Source: Saprospiraceae bacterium (GTDB lineage: Bacteria > Bacteroidota > Bacteroidia > Chitinophagales > Saprospiraceae). From it: DNA of 19,992 nt. Below are positions 9,258 through 16,529 of this stretch, piece by piece. The translations under genes were made by a program, and so were the position numbers. Each line of letters starts with the position of its first letter. Position 1 is the first letter of the stretch. Under the pieces are notes generated by a model, which saw only the letters and a program-made list of their open reading frames with translations, made no database searches and was not told where the DNA came from. The stretch spans positions 1 through 19,992 of the forward strand of contig JABDJE010000229.1 of assembly GCA_013002625.1 (NCBI GenBank), in the 5' to 3' direction.

Positions 9258-9497
9258 ATGTCAAACATCGCAGACAAAGTAAAACAAATCATCGTAGACA
9301 AACTAGGTGTCGATGAAGCAGAAATCACTAATGAAGCAAGTTTTACAAATGATCTTGGTGCTGATTAACTAGATACAGTTGAATTAATTATGGAATTCGA
9401 AAAGGAATTCGATGTAGCTATTCCAGACGAGGAAGCTGAAAAAATTCAAACTGTAGGAGAGGCTATCAACTATCTTACTAGCAATACCAACAGTTAA
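9258..9497 (+). pseudogene. acpP: Acyl carrier protein, frame interrupted by TAA at the phosphopantetheine serine codon
   Basis: Read through one stop, this frame encodes a typical 79-residue acyl carrier protein, which carries growing fatty acids on 4'-phosphopantetheine attached to a serine. The N-terminal part (MSNIADKVKQIIVDKLGV..., residues 1-36) ends in NDLGAD. The next codon (9366-9368, codon 37) is TAA, where the family's universal DSL motif has serine. The frame then continues as LDTVELIMEFEKEF, DVAIPDEEAEKIQTVGEAINYL and a normal TAA at 9495-9497. The position equals Ser36 of E. coli AcpP counted without Met. One base (C to A in TCA) explains it, and there is no other lesion. It lies directly before fabF, as expected for acpP. 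A sequencing error, a recent nonsense mutation or, least likely, recoding could explain it. As written, it yields only a 36-residue fragment. Confidence 0.9.
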
Positions 9498-9517
9498 GAG
9501 ACAATCTATACTAAAAG

Positions 9518-9554
9518 AATCCACAAGTAATCAAAAGACCTTGTGGATTTTTTT
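9518..9554 (+). terminator. Rho-independent terminator after acpP
   Basis: A 10-bp perfect stem pairs AATCCACAAG (9518-9527) with CTTGTGGATT (9540-9549) around a 12-nt loop, followed by a T run to 9554. It sits between acpP and fabF. It should let acpP be made largely as a short separate transcript, with fabF expressed by readthrough or from its own promoter. Confidence 0.85.
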
Positions 9555-9586
9555 ATCTTGATCACTCTATTTCAAACTACTTAACC

Positions 9587-10828
9587 ATGAAACGAGTTGT
9601 CGTAACAGGTCTTGGTGCATTAACACCACTGGGACCTACCGCCCCGGAATATATGAATGCATTAATAGATGGTGTCAGCGGCGCTGTACCCATCACCAGA
9701 TTTGATGCTTCATTATTTAAAACTCGATTTGCGGCGGAAGTAAAAGGGTATAATCCTGAAGAAACTTTTCACCGAAGAGAATTAAGACGACTGGATAGGT
9801 TTTCTCAATTTGCATTGGTGGTCTCAGAAGAAGCCATGAACGACAGTGGAATCGATATTGAAAAAATCGATCTCAGACGTGCTGGTGTAATTTGGGGAAG
9901 TGGTATTGGTGGATTTGAAACGATTGAACATGATATGGAGGAAGCCGCCTTGCATACTGGCCCTCCAAGATATAGTCCTTTTCTTATCCCTAAACTGATT
10001 GCAGATATTGCACCTGGACATATTTCTATGAAGTATGGATTCAGAGGCGTCAATTATGCCACCGTTTCAGCGTGTGCTTCATCGAGCCATGCTATTTCAA
10101 ATGCATTCGATTACATCAGATTAGGAAGAGGTGATATTGTCATCACCGGAGGCTCTGAAGCAGCCATAACAAAAGCTGGCATTGGAGGATTTTCTTCAAT
10201 GAAGGCTTTGTCGGAGCGCAATGATGACCCTGCTTCTGCAAGTAGACCCTTTGACAAAGAAAGAGATGGATTTGTTTTAGGCGAAGGAGCTGGATGCCTT
10301 ATTTTAGAGGAATATGAGCATGCCAAAGCAAGAGGTGCTAAAATATATGGTGAGGTTATCGGAAGTGGTGCCACTGCAGATGCACATCATATGACGGCCC
10401 CACATCCAGAGGGTTTGGGTGCCATGGAAGTTATGCAAATGGCCATCAGAGATGCAGGTATTAATCCAAGTGAGGTGGACTATATCAATGTGCACGGCAC
10501 ATCAACACCACTCGGTGATATTGCTGAAACAAAAGCGATTCAACGTGTTTTTGGCGATCATATTTATAAGTTGAACATCAGTTCGACAAAATCAATGACG
10601 GGACATTTATTAGGCGCTGCTGGGGCGATCGAAGCAATTGCTTGTCTTACAGCTATTAATAAGTCTGTTATCCCACCAACTATTAATCACAGTACGCCAG
10701 ACCCGGAATTGGACGAAAAGATTAACTTTACATTTAATACTGCTCAGCAAAGAGAGGTTAACATTGCCTTGAGCAACACATTCGGATTCGGAGGTCATAA
10801 TTCAACGGTTATATTTAAAAAAGTATAA
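9587..10828 (+). CDS. fabF: Beta-ketoacyl-[acyl-carrier-protein] synthase II
   Basis: This 413-residue thiolase-fold enzyme extends acyl chains by condensing acyl groups with malonyl-ACP in type II fatty-acid synthesis in the cytoplasm. It begins with the standard MKRVVVTGLGALTPLG. The Cys-His-His triad is complete: Cys163 in VSACASSSHAI, His303 in NVHGTSTPLGD and His340 in SMTGHLLGAAGA, which are the same numbers as in E. coli FabF. The C-terminal FGFGGHN loop is present. Its substrate carrier gene acpP lies immediately upstream, separated by a terminator, and rnc follows 13 bp downstream. The acpP-fabF-rnc order is frequent in bacteria. Nothing in this gene is damaged, which makes the broken acpP beside it more notable. 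Confidence 0.97.
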   Translation: MKRVVVTGLGALTPLGPTAPEYMNALIDGVSGAVPITRFDASLFKTRFAAEVKGYNPEETFHRRELRRLDRFSQFALVVSEEAMNDSGIDIEKIDLRRAGVIWGSGIGGFETIEHDMEEAALHTGPPRYSPFLIPKLIADIAPGHISMKYGFRGVNYATVSACASSSHAISNAFDYIRLGRGDIVITGGSEAAITKAGIGGFSSMKALSERNDDPASASRPFDKERDGFVLGEGAGCLILEEYEHAKARGAKIYGEVIGSGATADAHHMTAPHPEGLGAMEVMQMAIRDAGINPSEVDYINVHGTSTPLGDIAETKAIQRVFGDHIYKLNISSTKSMTGHLLGAAGAIEAIACLTAINKSVIPPTINHSTPDPELDEKINFTFNTAQQREVNIALSNTFGFGGHNSTVIFKKV

Positions 10829-10841
10829 CAATAGAATACAT

Positions 10842-11567
10842 GTGATCAGAAAATTCTACAATTACTACATTTCTGGGGAGAAAGACCTTGCGCGTAAACT
10901 CAAGTCGATATTGGGATTCGTACCCAATAATATGCGCCTATTCAAACTGGCTTTTTTCCATAAATCCATGAATAATGGTGACAGCAAATTCAAATCTTAC
11001 AATAATGAAAGGCTTGAATATCTAGGCGATGCTGTATTGTCAACCATAGTAGCTGAGTATCTTTACAAGAAATATCCTGGACGTAATGAAGGATTCCTAA
11101 CCAAAATGAGATCCAAAATTGTAAAGCGTAAAACGCTCAATAAGGTGGCTGAAAGAATGGGAATCGATATGATCCTTTCAAAATACAGTCAGGGTAAAAT
11201 GAGTTATTCGATGCTCGGTAATGCCTTTGAAGCCATGGTTGGGGCTTTGTACATTGAATATGGTTATGACAAAACCCGTGACTACCTCATATCCCGAATT
11301 TTGATGCGATATCTCGATATTCATGACCTGGAAAAATCAGATGACAACTACAAAAGCCAACTTTTGGAGTGGGGGCAAAAGGAGGGGCGCGCTATTTCAT
11401 ATAAACTGATGGGCAAATTTAAACACGATAAAAGGGACAGGTTCCGTATCGGGGTTTTTCTGGATGGTGAGGAAATATCTACTGCAGAAGATTATAATAA
11501 GAAATCCGCTGAACAAATTGCATCTTCAGTTGCTTTAAAGACATTGAATATTCGTACAGATAAATAA
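10842..11567 (+). CDS. rnc: Ribonuclease III
   Basis: This 241-residue endonuclease cleaves double-stranded RNA during rRNA maturation and mRNA processing. The start is GTG 10842, because the ATG two bases earlier is followed at once by TGA in another frame. The nuclease domain carries the signature NERLEYLGDAVL (residues 55-66) and the second metal-site region GNAFEAMVGALY with Glu130. At the position of E. coli Asp114 the residue is Asn127, while Glu130 corresponds to Glu117. A double-stranded-RNA-binding domain follows from about residue 168, starting YKSQLLEWGQKEGRAISYKL and ending with KKSAEQIASSVALKTL. The stop is directly followed by the ATG of the next gene, so cotranscription and translational coupling are likely. 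Confidence 0.95.
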   Translation: MIRKFYNYYISGEKDLARKLKSILGFVPNNMRLFKLAFFHKSMNNGDSKFKSYNNERLEYLGDAVLSTIVAEYLYKKYPGRNEGFLTKMRSKIVKRKTLNKVAERMGIDMILSKYSQGKMSYSMLGNAFEAMVGALYIEYGYDKTRDYLISRILMRYLDIHDLEKSDDNYKSQLLEWGQKEGRAISYKLMGKFKHDKRDRFRIGVFLDGEEISTAEDYNKKSAEQIASSVALKTLNIRTDK

Positions 11568-12770
11568 ATGGACTCTTTAACGCAAATAGTGCTTGGTGCA
11601 GCTGTAGGTGAAGTTGTACTGGGTAAAAAGGTTGGCAACAGAGCAATGTTGTGGGGTGCCGTCGGAGGCACAATTCCAGACCTGGATATTATATTGGGGC
11701 CTTTTATTTCAGAAGTGGATGCCTTGGCCATTCATCGTGGATTATCACATTCAATCCTTTTTGCTATTCTTGGTGCATATATCTTTGGTTGGCTTGTCGA
11801 TCATTTTTATAAGAGCCCCTACTATAGGTGGATTGCCGTTACAGCCTGGTCATTGTTCTTTGGATCAATTGCAATTGGCATTGTTACAGTCGGCATACAG
11901 AATGATAATTACTGGCCTCCTGTTATTGCTGCATCATTGTTACTGGGCTTTGTGATTAAATGGCTTCAACGCAGATACAGCGATGGTTCGGCAAGACTCA
12001 CACAGGCAAGTTATCGGGATTGGCGCATCTTGTTTTTCTGGGCCCTATTGACCCACCCCTTACTGGATTGCTTTACCATGTATGGTACACAATTGTTTGC
12101 CCCATTTTCTGATTATCGCGTAGCTTTCAGCACAATTTCTGTAGCAGATCCAGCTTATACAGCACCTTTTCTTATTTGCTTGATAATCGCATCGTTCTTC
12201 AGACGAGGTACTCGAGCGCGCCGCCAATTGAACTGGGCAGGGATCATTATAAGCTCGCTATATCTATGCTTCACTGTGTTTAATAAAATTCATATTAACA
12301 ATGTCTTTGAACGTCAATTGGCTGAACAGGAAATTCAGTATGATCGATGCATAACGGGTCCTTCTATATTGAATAATATCCTTTGGAGTGCCACGATTGA
12401 AAATGATTCAGTCTACTATCAGGGGCAATATTCCATGTTTGACTCTTCGCCTATTAAATTCAACCCAATCGCCAAAAATCATGATATCTTGGATGGCAAT
12501 CAGGACGATCGGACCATTCGTATATTAAAATGGTTTAGTAAAGATTTTTACAATATCATTATAAGAAAAGATGGCCGTTTGCAGTTTAATGATTTGAGGT
12601 ACGGTACATTTCGAGGGAAAGGAGGAGGAGAAAATGACTACATTTTTCGATTTATAATTGAAAAACAAGAAGATAACTCCTATGAAATGCAGGCATCCGA
12701 TGGTGGTCCGGCACCTGGAGAAGAAAAGGAAATGATGACCTCTCTTTGGAATAGGATAAAAGGAAATTGA
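11568..12770 (+). CDS. DUF457/YdjM-like metal-dependent hydrolase, membrane protein
   Basis: This 400-residue membrane protein belongs to the family annotated as metal-dependent hydrolase or LexA-regulated, membrane-bound YdjM-like. It opens with MDSLTQIVLGAAVGEVVLGKK, then shows the family's polar motifs between hydrophobic helices: GTIPDLDI, HRGLSHS and THPLLDCFTMYGTQLFAPFS. The conserved His and Asp residues in these motifs are the presumed metal ligands. Several transmembrane helices occupy roughly residues 55-235. The C-terminal third (about 250-400) is soluble and probably faces the periplasm or cytoplasm as a separate domain. The enzymatic substrate is not known for the family. It starts directly after the rnc stop and its own stop overlaps the next start by one base, so it belongs to the rnc operon. 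Confidence 0.85.
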   Translation: MDSLTQIVLGAAVGEVVLGKKVGNRAMLWGAVGGTIPDLDIILGPFISEVDALAIHRGLSHSILFAILGAYIFGWLVDHFYKSPYYRWIAVTAWSLFFGSIAIGIVTVGIQNDNYWPPVIAASLLLGFVIKWLQRRYSDGSARLTQASYRDWRILFFWALLTHPLLDCFTMYGTQLFAPFSDYRVAFSTISVADPAYTAPFLICLIIASFFRRGTRARRQLNWAGIIISSLYLCFTVFNKIHINNVFERQLAEQEIQYDRCITGPSILNNILWSATIENDSVYYQGQYSMFDSSPIKFNPIAKNHDILDGNQDDRTIRILKWFSKDFYNIIIRKDGRLQFNDLRYGTFRGKGGGENDYIFRFIIEKQEDNSYEMQASDGGPAPGEEKEMMTSLWNRIKGN

Positions 12771-13786
12771 TGATCAATAGGTTAATACTTGCATTGAATT
12801 GTATCATGTGCTTGATACCATGTATTCAAGCGCAGGAAATTTGTGATACAAAGATGTCAGGTATGACCTTGGTTGCACCACCTTCCCCCTTTAGTCAAAA
12901 TCCAATGATGCCGCTGCTGGATATTAATGCACAATGGGTAGCAGTTGTCCCCTATGCCTTTACACCCAATAATGAAGCGAAAGTATATTTTGGCAATAAT
13001 CACCAATGGTGGGGCGAAACCCCGGAAGGTGTCGAAGAGACCCTTAGCTTGGCAAAGGACAAGGGTATGAATGTGATGCTCAAGCCTCAGGTATGGATGC
13101 ATGGAAGTTGGGTAGGTGATATGTCATTTGATAAAGAACGCGATTGGATGACCTGGGAGAAAGACTACAAAGATTATATATTAACTTTTGCCCGTATTGC
13201 AGAGAAATACAATGTCGAATTATTCTGTATTGGAACGGAATATAAAAAAGCAGCTGTCAAGCGTGAATCATATTGGAGAGGCCTCATCGAAGAGGTAAAA
13301 AATATATATTCTGGTAAATTGACTTACAGCGCAAATTGGGATGAATATGAAGATATGCCATTCTGGGATGCCCTGGACTACATTGGAATCAGTGCATATT
13401 TCCCTTTGTCGGAGAGTGATGATCCAACAAAAAAGGAACTTAAAAAGGCTTGGGGACCCATAAAGAAAAAAATAGCAAAGCTGAGCAGTCACCACAACCG
13501 CCCGGTTGTTTTCACGGAATATGGATATTTATCTGTTGATGGCTGTGCTGGAAAAACCTGGATTCTGGAGAAAAAAAGAAACCAGCTTAAAACCAACCAA
13601 AAATTGCAGAGCACTGCCCTTGAAGCATTGTTTGAAACCTTTGTCAATGAGGAATTCTGGTCGGGATGTTTTTATTGGAAATGGTATCCCTTTGGTTATG
13701 GACGAGAATCAAGACGTCTAAATGATTACACACCTCAGGGCAAAATGGCGGAAAAAACAATCAGGCAATGGTATTCAAAGTTTTAA
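12770..13786 (+). CDS. Secreted glycosidase-like protein, GH113-related TIM barrel
   Basis: This protein of about 338 residues has a signal peptide (MINRLILALNCIMCLIPCIQA). I chose ATG 12770, which overlaps the previous stop as TGATG. A TTG one codon earlier is also possible. The body resembles a glycoside hydrolase TIM barrel of the GH113 (beta-mannanase-like) group: WVAVVPYAFTPN near the first strand, MNVMLKPQVW on strand 3, and IGTEYK and VFTEYGY at strand ends. Glu157 and Glu250 are the likely acid/base and nucleophile. The WYPFGYGRESRRLNDYTPQGK tail fits the family, where aromatic residues line the cleft. The substrate cannot be told from the sequence. It follows a membrane hydrolase and rnc, with no polysaccharide-utilisation genes (SusC/SusD) nearby, so a housekeeping envelope role is as likely as nutrient degradation. 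Confidence 0.75.
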   Translation: MINRLILALNCIMCLIPCIQAQEICDTKMSGMTLVAPPSPFSQNPMMPLLDINAQWVAVVPYAFTPNNEAKVYFGNNHQWWGETPEGVEETLSLAKDKGMNVMLKPQVWMHGSWVGDMSFDKERDWMTWEKDYKDYILTFARIAEKYNVELFCIGTEYKKAAVKRESYWRGLIEEVKNIYSGKLTYSANWDEYEDMPFWDALDYIGISAYFPLSESDDPTKKELKKAWGPIKKKIAKLSSHHNRPVVFTEYGYLSVDGCAGKTWILEKKRNQLKTNQKLQSTALEALFETFVNEEFWSGCFYWKWYPFGYGRESRRLNDYTPQGKMAEKTIRQWYSKF

Positions 13787-13889
13787 TTCCCTTTCTTATC
13801 TGCTACATTCGTTAGACACCTCATCCATATAAATTTAAAGTTCCTGCTTCATTTAATTATATTAAAGGGAAGAACCAATTTATCTCAAA

Positions 13890-14477
13890 ATGAGAACCGC
13901 CGTAATATTATCAATCCTAGTGTCTATCCTGTGCACGTCTTGCAATAGAGATATTGATCGCGCAGAGCTTGTAAATAAGATTCAAAATTGCTCTAAATTG
14001 GCGACAACGGAATTTGTTGTGTCAAAATTAATTTTCGCCAAAAAGGAAAAGAAAATATTATTTATTAATGCTGGTGAAGCAGACTTTGCCGCAAGAACTT
14101 ACGCTACAATAAAAGCCGGAATTGATCTAAATAAATTAAATTTTAAAGACATTCTGATTGAAGGGGACAGAATTGAATTGGAATTACCGCCGGTAGAAAT
14201 TTTGTATTTCTCCTATCCACCTTCTGACTATGATATCATTACGGCTTACAGTTCTAATTCTTTACTAACCAAGATGACGGTTGAAGATGAAGATAAATTG
14301 TTCAGGCAAGCGGAACTGGAGATCAGAGAGGCCACAAAATACATGAATCATGAGCAAATGGTCCAGACAAAAACCAGAAGTGTGTTGAAAGGATTTTTAA
14401 GAAATCTGGGCTTTCAGGAAATCTACATCAATTTCAGGCCACAGCTTATGAGTGTGGATTCAAAACCAGCAATATGA
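13890..14477 (+). CDS. DUF4230 domain lipoprotein
   Basis: This 195-residue protein starts with a hydrophobic segment and a lipobox (ILCTSC), so the mature protein should be lipid-anchored at Cys18. The remainder resembles the DUF4230 family: KLATTEFVVSKLIFAKKEKKILF, YATIKAGIDLNKLNF, a short acidic strand DRIELELPPVEILYF, and a long C-terminal helix with REATKYMNHEQMVQTKTRSVLKGFLRNLGF. The function of the family is unknown. The stop overlaps the start of the next gene as ATGA (14474-14477), so the two are almost certainly translated as a pair, and the next gene also carries a DUF4230-like region. About 100 bp of non-coding DNA precede it, so it probably begins a new transcription unit. Confidence 0.8.
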   Translation: MRTAVILSILVSILCTSCNRDIDRAELVNKIQNCSKLATTEFVVSKLIFAKKEKKILFINAGEADFAARTYATIKAGIDLNKLNFKDILIEGDRIELELPPVEILYFSYPPSDYDIITAYSSNSLLTKMTVEDEDKLFRQAELEIREATKYMNHEQMVQTKTRSVLKGFLRNLGFQEIYINFRPQLMSVDSKPAI

Positions 14478-16084
14478 CACAGAAGCAGAAGAAAGTCATT
14501 AAGATTGTCATAATACTGACCTTGATTGCTGGAAGCATTTATGCATTGACACGCGTGTCAGATAGCGTAAAGTCTATGCTTAATAAATTGAATCCCTTCA
14601 AAACGGAGACGACTGTTGATCAGACCGGCATAGCCATAGAAGCGCTTAATGAAATAGGTGAAATCGTAACCGCTCAATATTATGGGGAGACATATTGTTC
14701 TGACGGCAAAAAACCCCATAAAGAGGAAATCGTATATCTAGGCAGAGGCGTCGTTACTTCAGGAATAAACCTGAAATCCATTGAACACAGTCATTTTGAA
14801 TTTAATAATACAACAAGGACAATCAGATTGGATAGCGTCAGCATTGAGATCTTAGATTCCATAATAAATCCTTGGTTCATTCCTGGAAAACTGGAGGGAT
14901 TTCAATTGTTCCGTTCCGGCAAAAAGTATGAAAAATTTAAAATTATTCAGGACGTCAAGATGGCGTGTATTTCAAATCTGAAATCTGATGCCATGAGAAT
15001 GGATATAAAACTCCATGCTTTAAAAAATGCAGAAGAAACCCTGGGCCATCTTGTTAGCCTCATTACAAAAGATAAATACAAACATGTCGTTTTATCACAC
15101 CAGAGTTATTTCGATTTGAAGTACGGAGCATTAAATACAGATGGTGTGGTTGACGAATTCGAATTTGGAGGCTTGATAGATTTCCTTGAGTACTGGAGCA
15201 GTGAATTTGATCAATACAGGTATACAACAATGGATGAACAGTTATCATCATTGAAGGCCTTTTGTAGTAAGATTGATAAACTTGATTATGTAATTGATAC
15301 CAATTCGGAGCCTGTAATTGCACGTCAGGAAAAGGCAAGAATAGACGCCCTGATTAAGCAAATCATGGGTGCTAAATACATTGGCTCGCATGCTGCCAAT
15401 CCAGTTGATACCATCAAATCAAAATCCAATATTCAGAAAAAGCCAAAAGAGAATAAAGTATACGGGATTGATATTTCAAAATTTCAAAGCAATGAAATTG
15501 AAGACATTGACTTAGGAAATGTAAATTTTGGTTTTATCATTTGTAAGGCCACTGAAGGCGTGACATATACAGATTCCATGTTTAATGAAAACTGGAAAGC
15601 CTTGTCTTCCGAAGAGCTTGTCCGTGGCGCCTATCACTTCTATAGAACTCAGGACAGACCTAAAAAACAGGTGGATCACTATTTAAAAACGATCGGTGCA
15701 TTGAATGACAAAGACTTTCCTCCAATAATTGATTTTGAGGAAAAGAGTATCGATGGCACTGTTAATAAGATTAAGGTTCAAAAGGATCTTTTGAAATGCT
15801 TTGAGTTGTTAGAGAATAAATCTAGACGGACACCGATCCTGTACACCGATTTAAATATCGCAAATACCTATCTCACCGACGCGAAATGGGCCGATTATCC
15901 TATTTGGATTGCTGTATACAGAAATACGGAAGCACCTGAACTTCCCAAAGTCTGGCAAGGTCAGAATTGGACTTTATGGCAAAAGTCAGATAGCTATTCC
16001 ATGGATAATATCAAGAATGATCTTGATGTTTTTAATGGTGATTTCGAACAATTAAAGGCCTTTGTACAGTCTACCCACAAATAG
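14474..16084 (+). CDS. Membrane-anchored DUF4230-like / GH25 muramidase fusion
   Basis: This 536-residue protein has a transmembrane anchor at about residues 8-25, a DUF4230-like domain at about 55-200 (EIGEIVTAQYYGETYC, LGRGVVTSGINLKSI), a helical middle region, and a C-terminal GH25 (Chalaropsis-type lysozyme) domain at about 328-530. GH25 enzymes cut the MurNAc-GlcNAc bond of peptidoglycan. The domain shows its hallmarks: VYGIDISKFQ with Asp333, FIICKATEGVTYTDSMF, RGAYHFYR, and the DxE pair Asp420/Glu422 in IIDFEE, followed by TPILYT and WIAVY strands. The catalytic residues look complete. It overlaps the DUF4230 lipoprotein gene by 4 bp. I infer that the pair forms a complex acting on the cell wall, possibly in growth or protein export through the wall. 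The role of DUF4230 is unknown. Confidence 0.85.
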   Translation: MTQKQKKVIKIVIILTLIAGSIYALTRVSDSVKSMLNKLNPFKTETTVDQTGIAIEALNEIGEIVTAQYYGETYCSDGKKPHKEEIVYLGRGVVTSGINLKSIEHSHFEFNNTTRTIRLDSVSIEILDSIINPWFIPGKLEGFQLFRSGKKYEKFKIIQDVKMACISNLKSDAMRMDIKLHALKNAEETLGHLVSLITKDKYKHVVLSHQSYFDLKYGALNTDGVVDEFEFGGLIDFLEYWSSEFDQYRYTTMDEQLSSLKAFCSKIDKLDYVIDTNSEPVIARQEKARIDALIKQIMGAKYIGSHAANPVDTIKSKSNIQKKPKENKVYGIDISKFQSNEIEDIDLGNVNFGFIICKATEGVTYTDSMFNENWKALSSEELVRGAYHFYRTQDRPKKQVDHYLKTIGALNDKDFPPIIDFEEKSIDGTVNKIKVQKDLLKCFELLENKSRRTPILYTDLNIANTYLTDAKWADYPIWIAVYRNTEAPELPKVWQGQNWTLWQKSDSYSMDNIKNDLDVFNGDFEQLKAFVQSTHK

Positions 16085-16085
16085 C

Positions 16086-16120
16086 TTCTCCTCTGTCAAT
16101 AAGAGGGTAGAGTTTTTTCT
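16086..16120 (+). terminator. Candidate terminator after the GH25 gene
   Basis: Just after the GH25 stop, CTCCTCT pairs with AGAGGG(TAG) around a 7-nt loop (stem of about six pairs including one G-U), and a run of six T follows at 16113-16118. The stem is short and the T run begins a few bases after it, so this is a weaker candidate than the terminators after acpP and dps. Confidence 0.5.
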
Positions 16121-16177
16121 AAAAAAATGAAGTATTAATCGAACAAGTATTCTTTTCGTGTAGTCTTATAGATAGAT

Positions 16178-16339
16178 ATGAGAAAAAAGAAAATGAAGAA
16201 ATTGATGAAGACACCATTGGTAAATGCTACCAAACATGGTATACTACGCAAGTTGTCCTCATTGAGAAGAATGCAGAAATTAAATGAAGCAAGAAGCTTC
16301 TTATCATCGACCAGAAAATTGAAATACTATGATATTTAG
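16178..16339 (+). CDS. Possible small, very basic protein (53 aa)
   Basis: An ATG-to-TAG frame of 53 residues opens with RKKKMKKLMK and contains 17 Lys/Arg against two acidic residues. I recognise no family. It lies between the GH25 terminator candidate and a second small frame whose ATG (16329) overlaps this one by 11 bp. That arrangement is compatible with translational coupling and with a small-gene/dps operon. The AT-rich lysine codons mean a chance frame is possible. If real, the charge suggests a nucleic-acid-binding or ribosome-associated peptide, which is inference only. Confidence 0.4.
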   Translation: MRKKKMKKLMKTPLVNATKHGILRKLSSLRRMQKLNEARSFLSSTRKLKYYDI

Positions 16340-16511
16340 AAACGTACCTATTAAGATTGTAACAGCAGGTCCTAAGTGGACTAGTATAATGTATCCTGAA
16401 TCTTCAGCAAGATCAAGGATAAGGACAAGCAGGTTGATGGAAGACGCCAAAAGCGGAAAGGTTAAAGTCCTGAATCCAGAACTGTTACCTGTGGTTGAGA
16501 TGGAACATTAA
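16329..16511 (+). CDS. Small hypothetical protein (60 aa) upstream of dps
   Basis: This 60-residue frame starts at ATG 16329, inside the end of the preceding small frame, and stops 18 bp before dps. It reads as a mixed, not low-complexity, sequence (IVTAGPKWTSIMYPESSARS then a charged, Lys/Arg/Glu-rich second half ending PVVEMEH), which is more protein-like than a random AT-rich frame. I recognise no domain, signal peptide or membrane segment. The tight spacing to dps suggests cotranscription with it. Confidence 0.5.
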   Translation: MIFRNVPIKIVTAGPKWTSIMYPESSARSRIRTSRLMEDAKSGKVKVLNPELLPVVEMEH

Positions 16512-16529
16512 ATAATTTAAAACTTAGAA

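Noticed and set aside
9366..9368. Selenocysteine or pyrrolysine recoding of the acpP stop
   Set aside because: Those systems read TGA and TAG, whereas this codon is TAA. The family needs Ser, and I see no compelling stem-loop directly after it.
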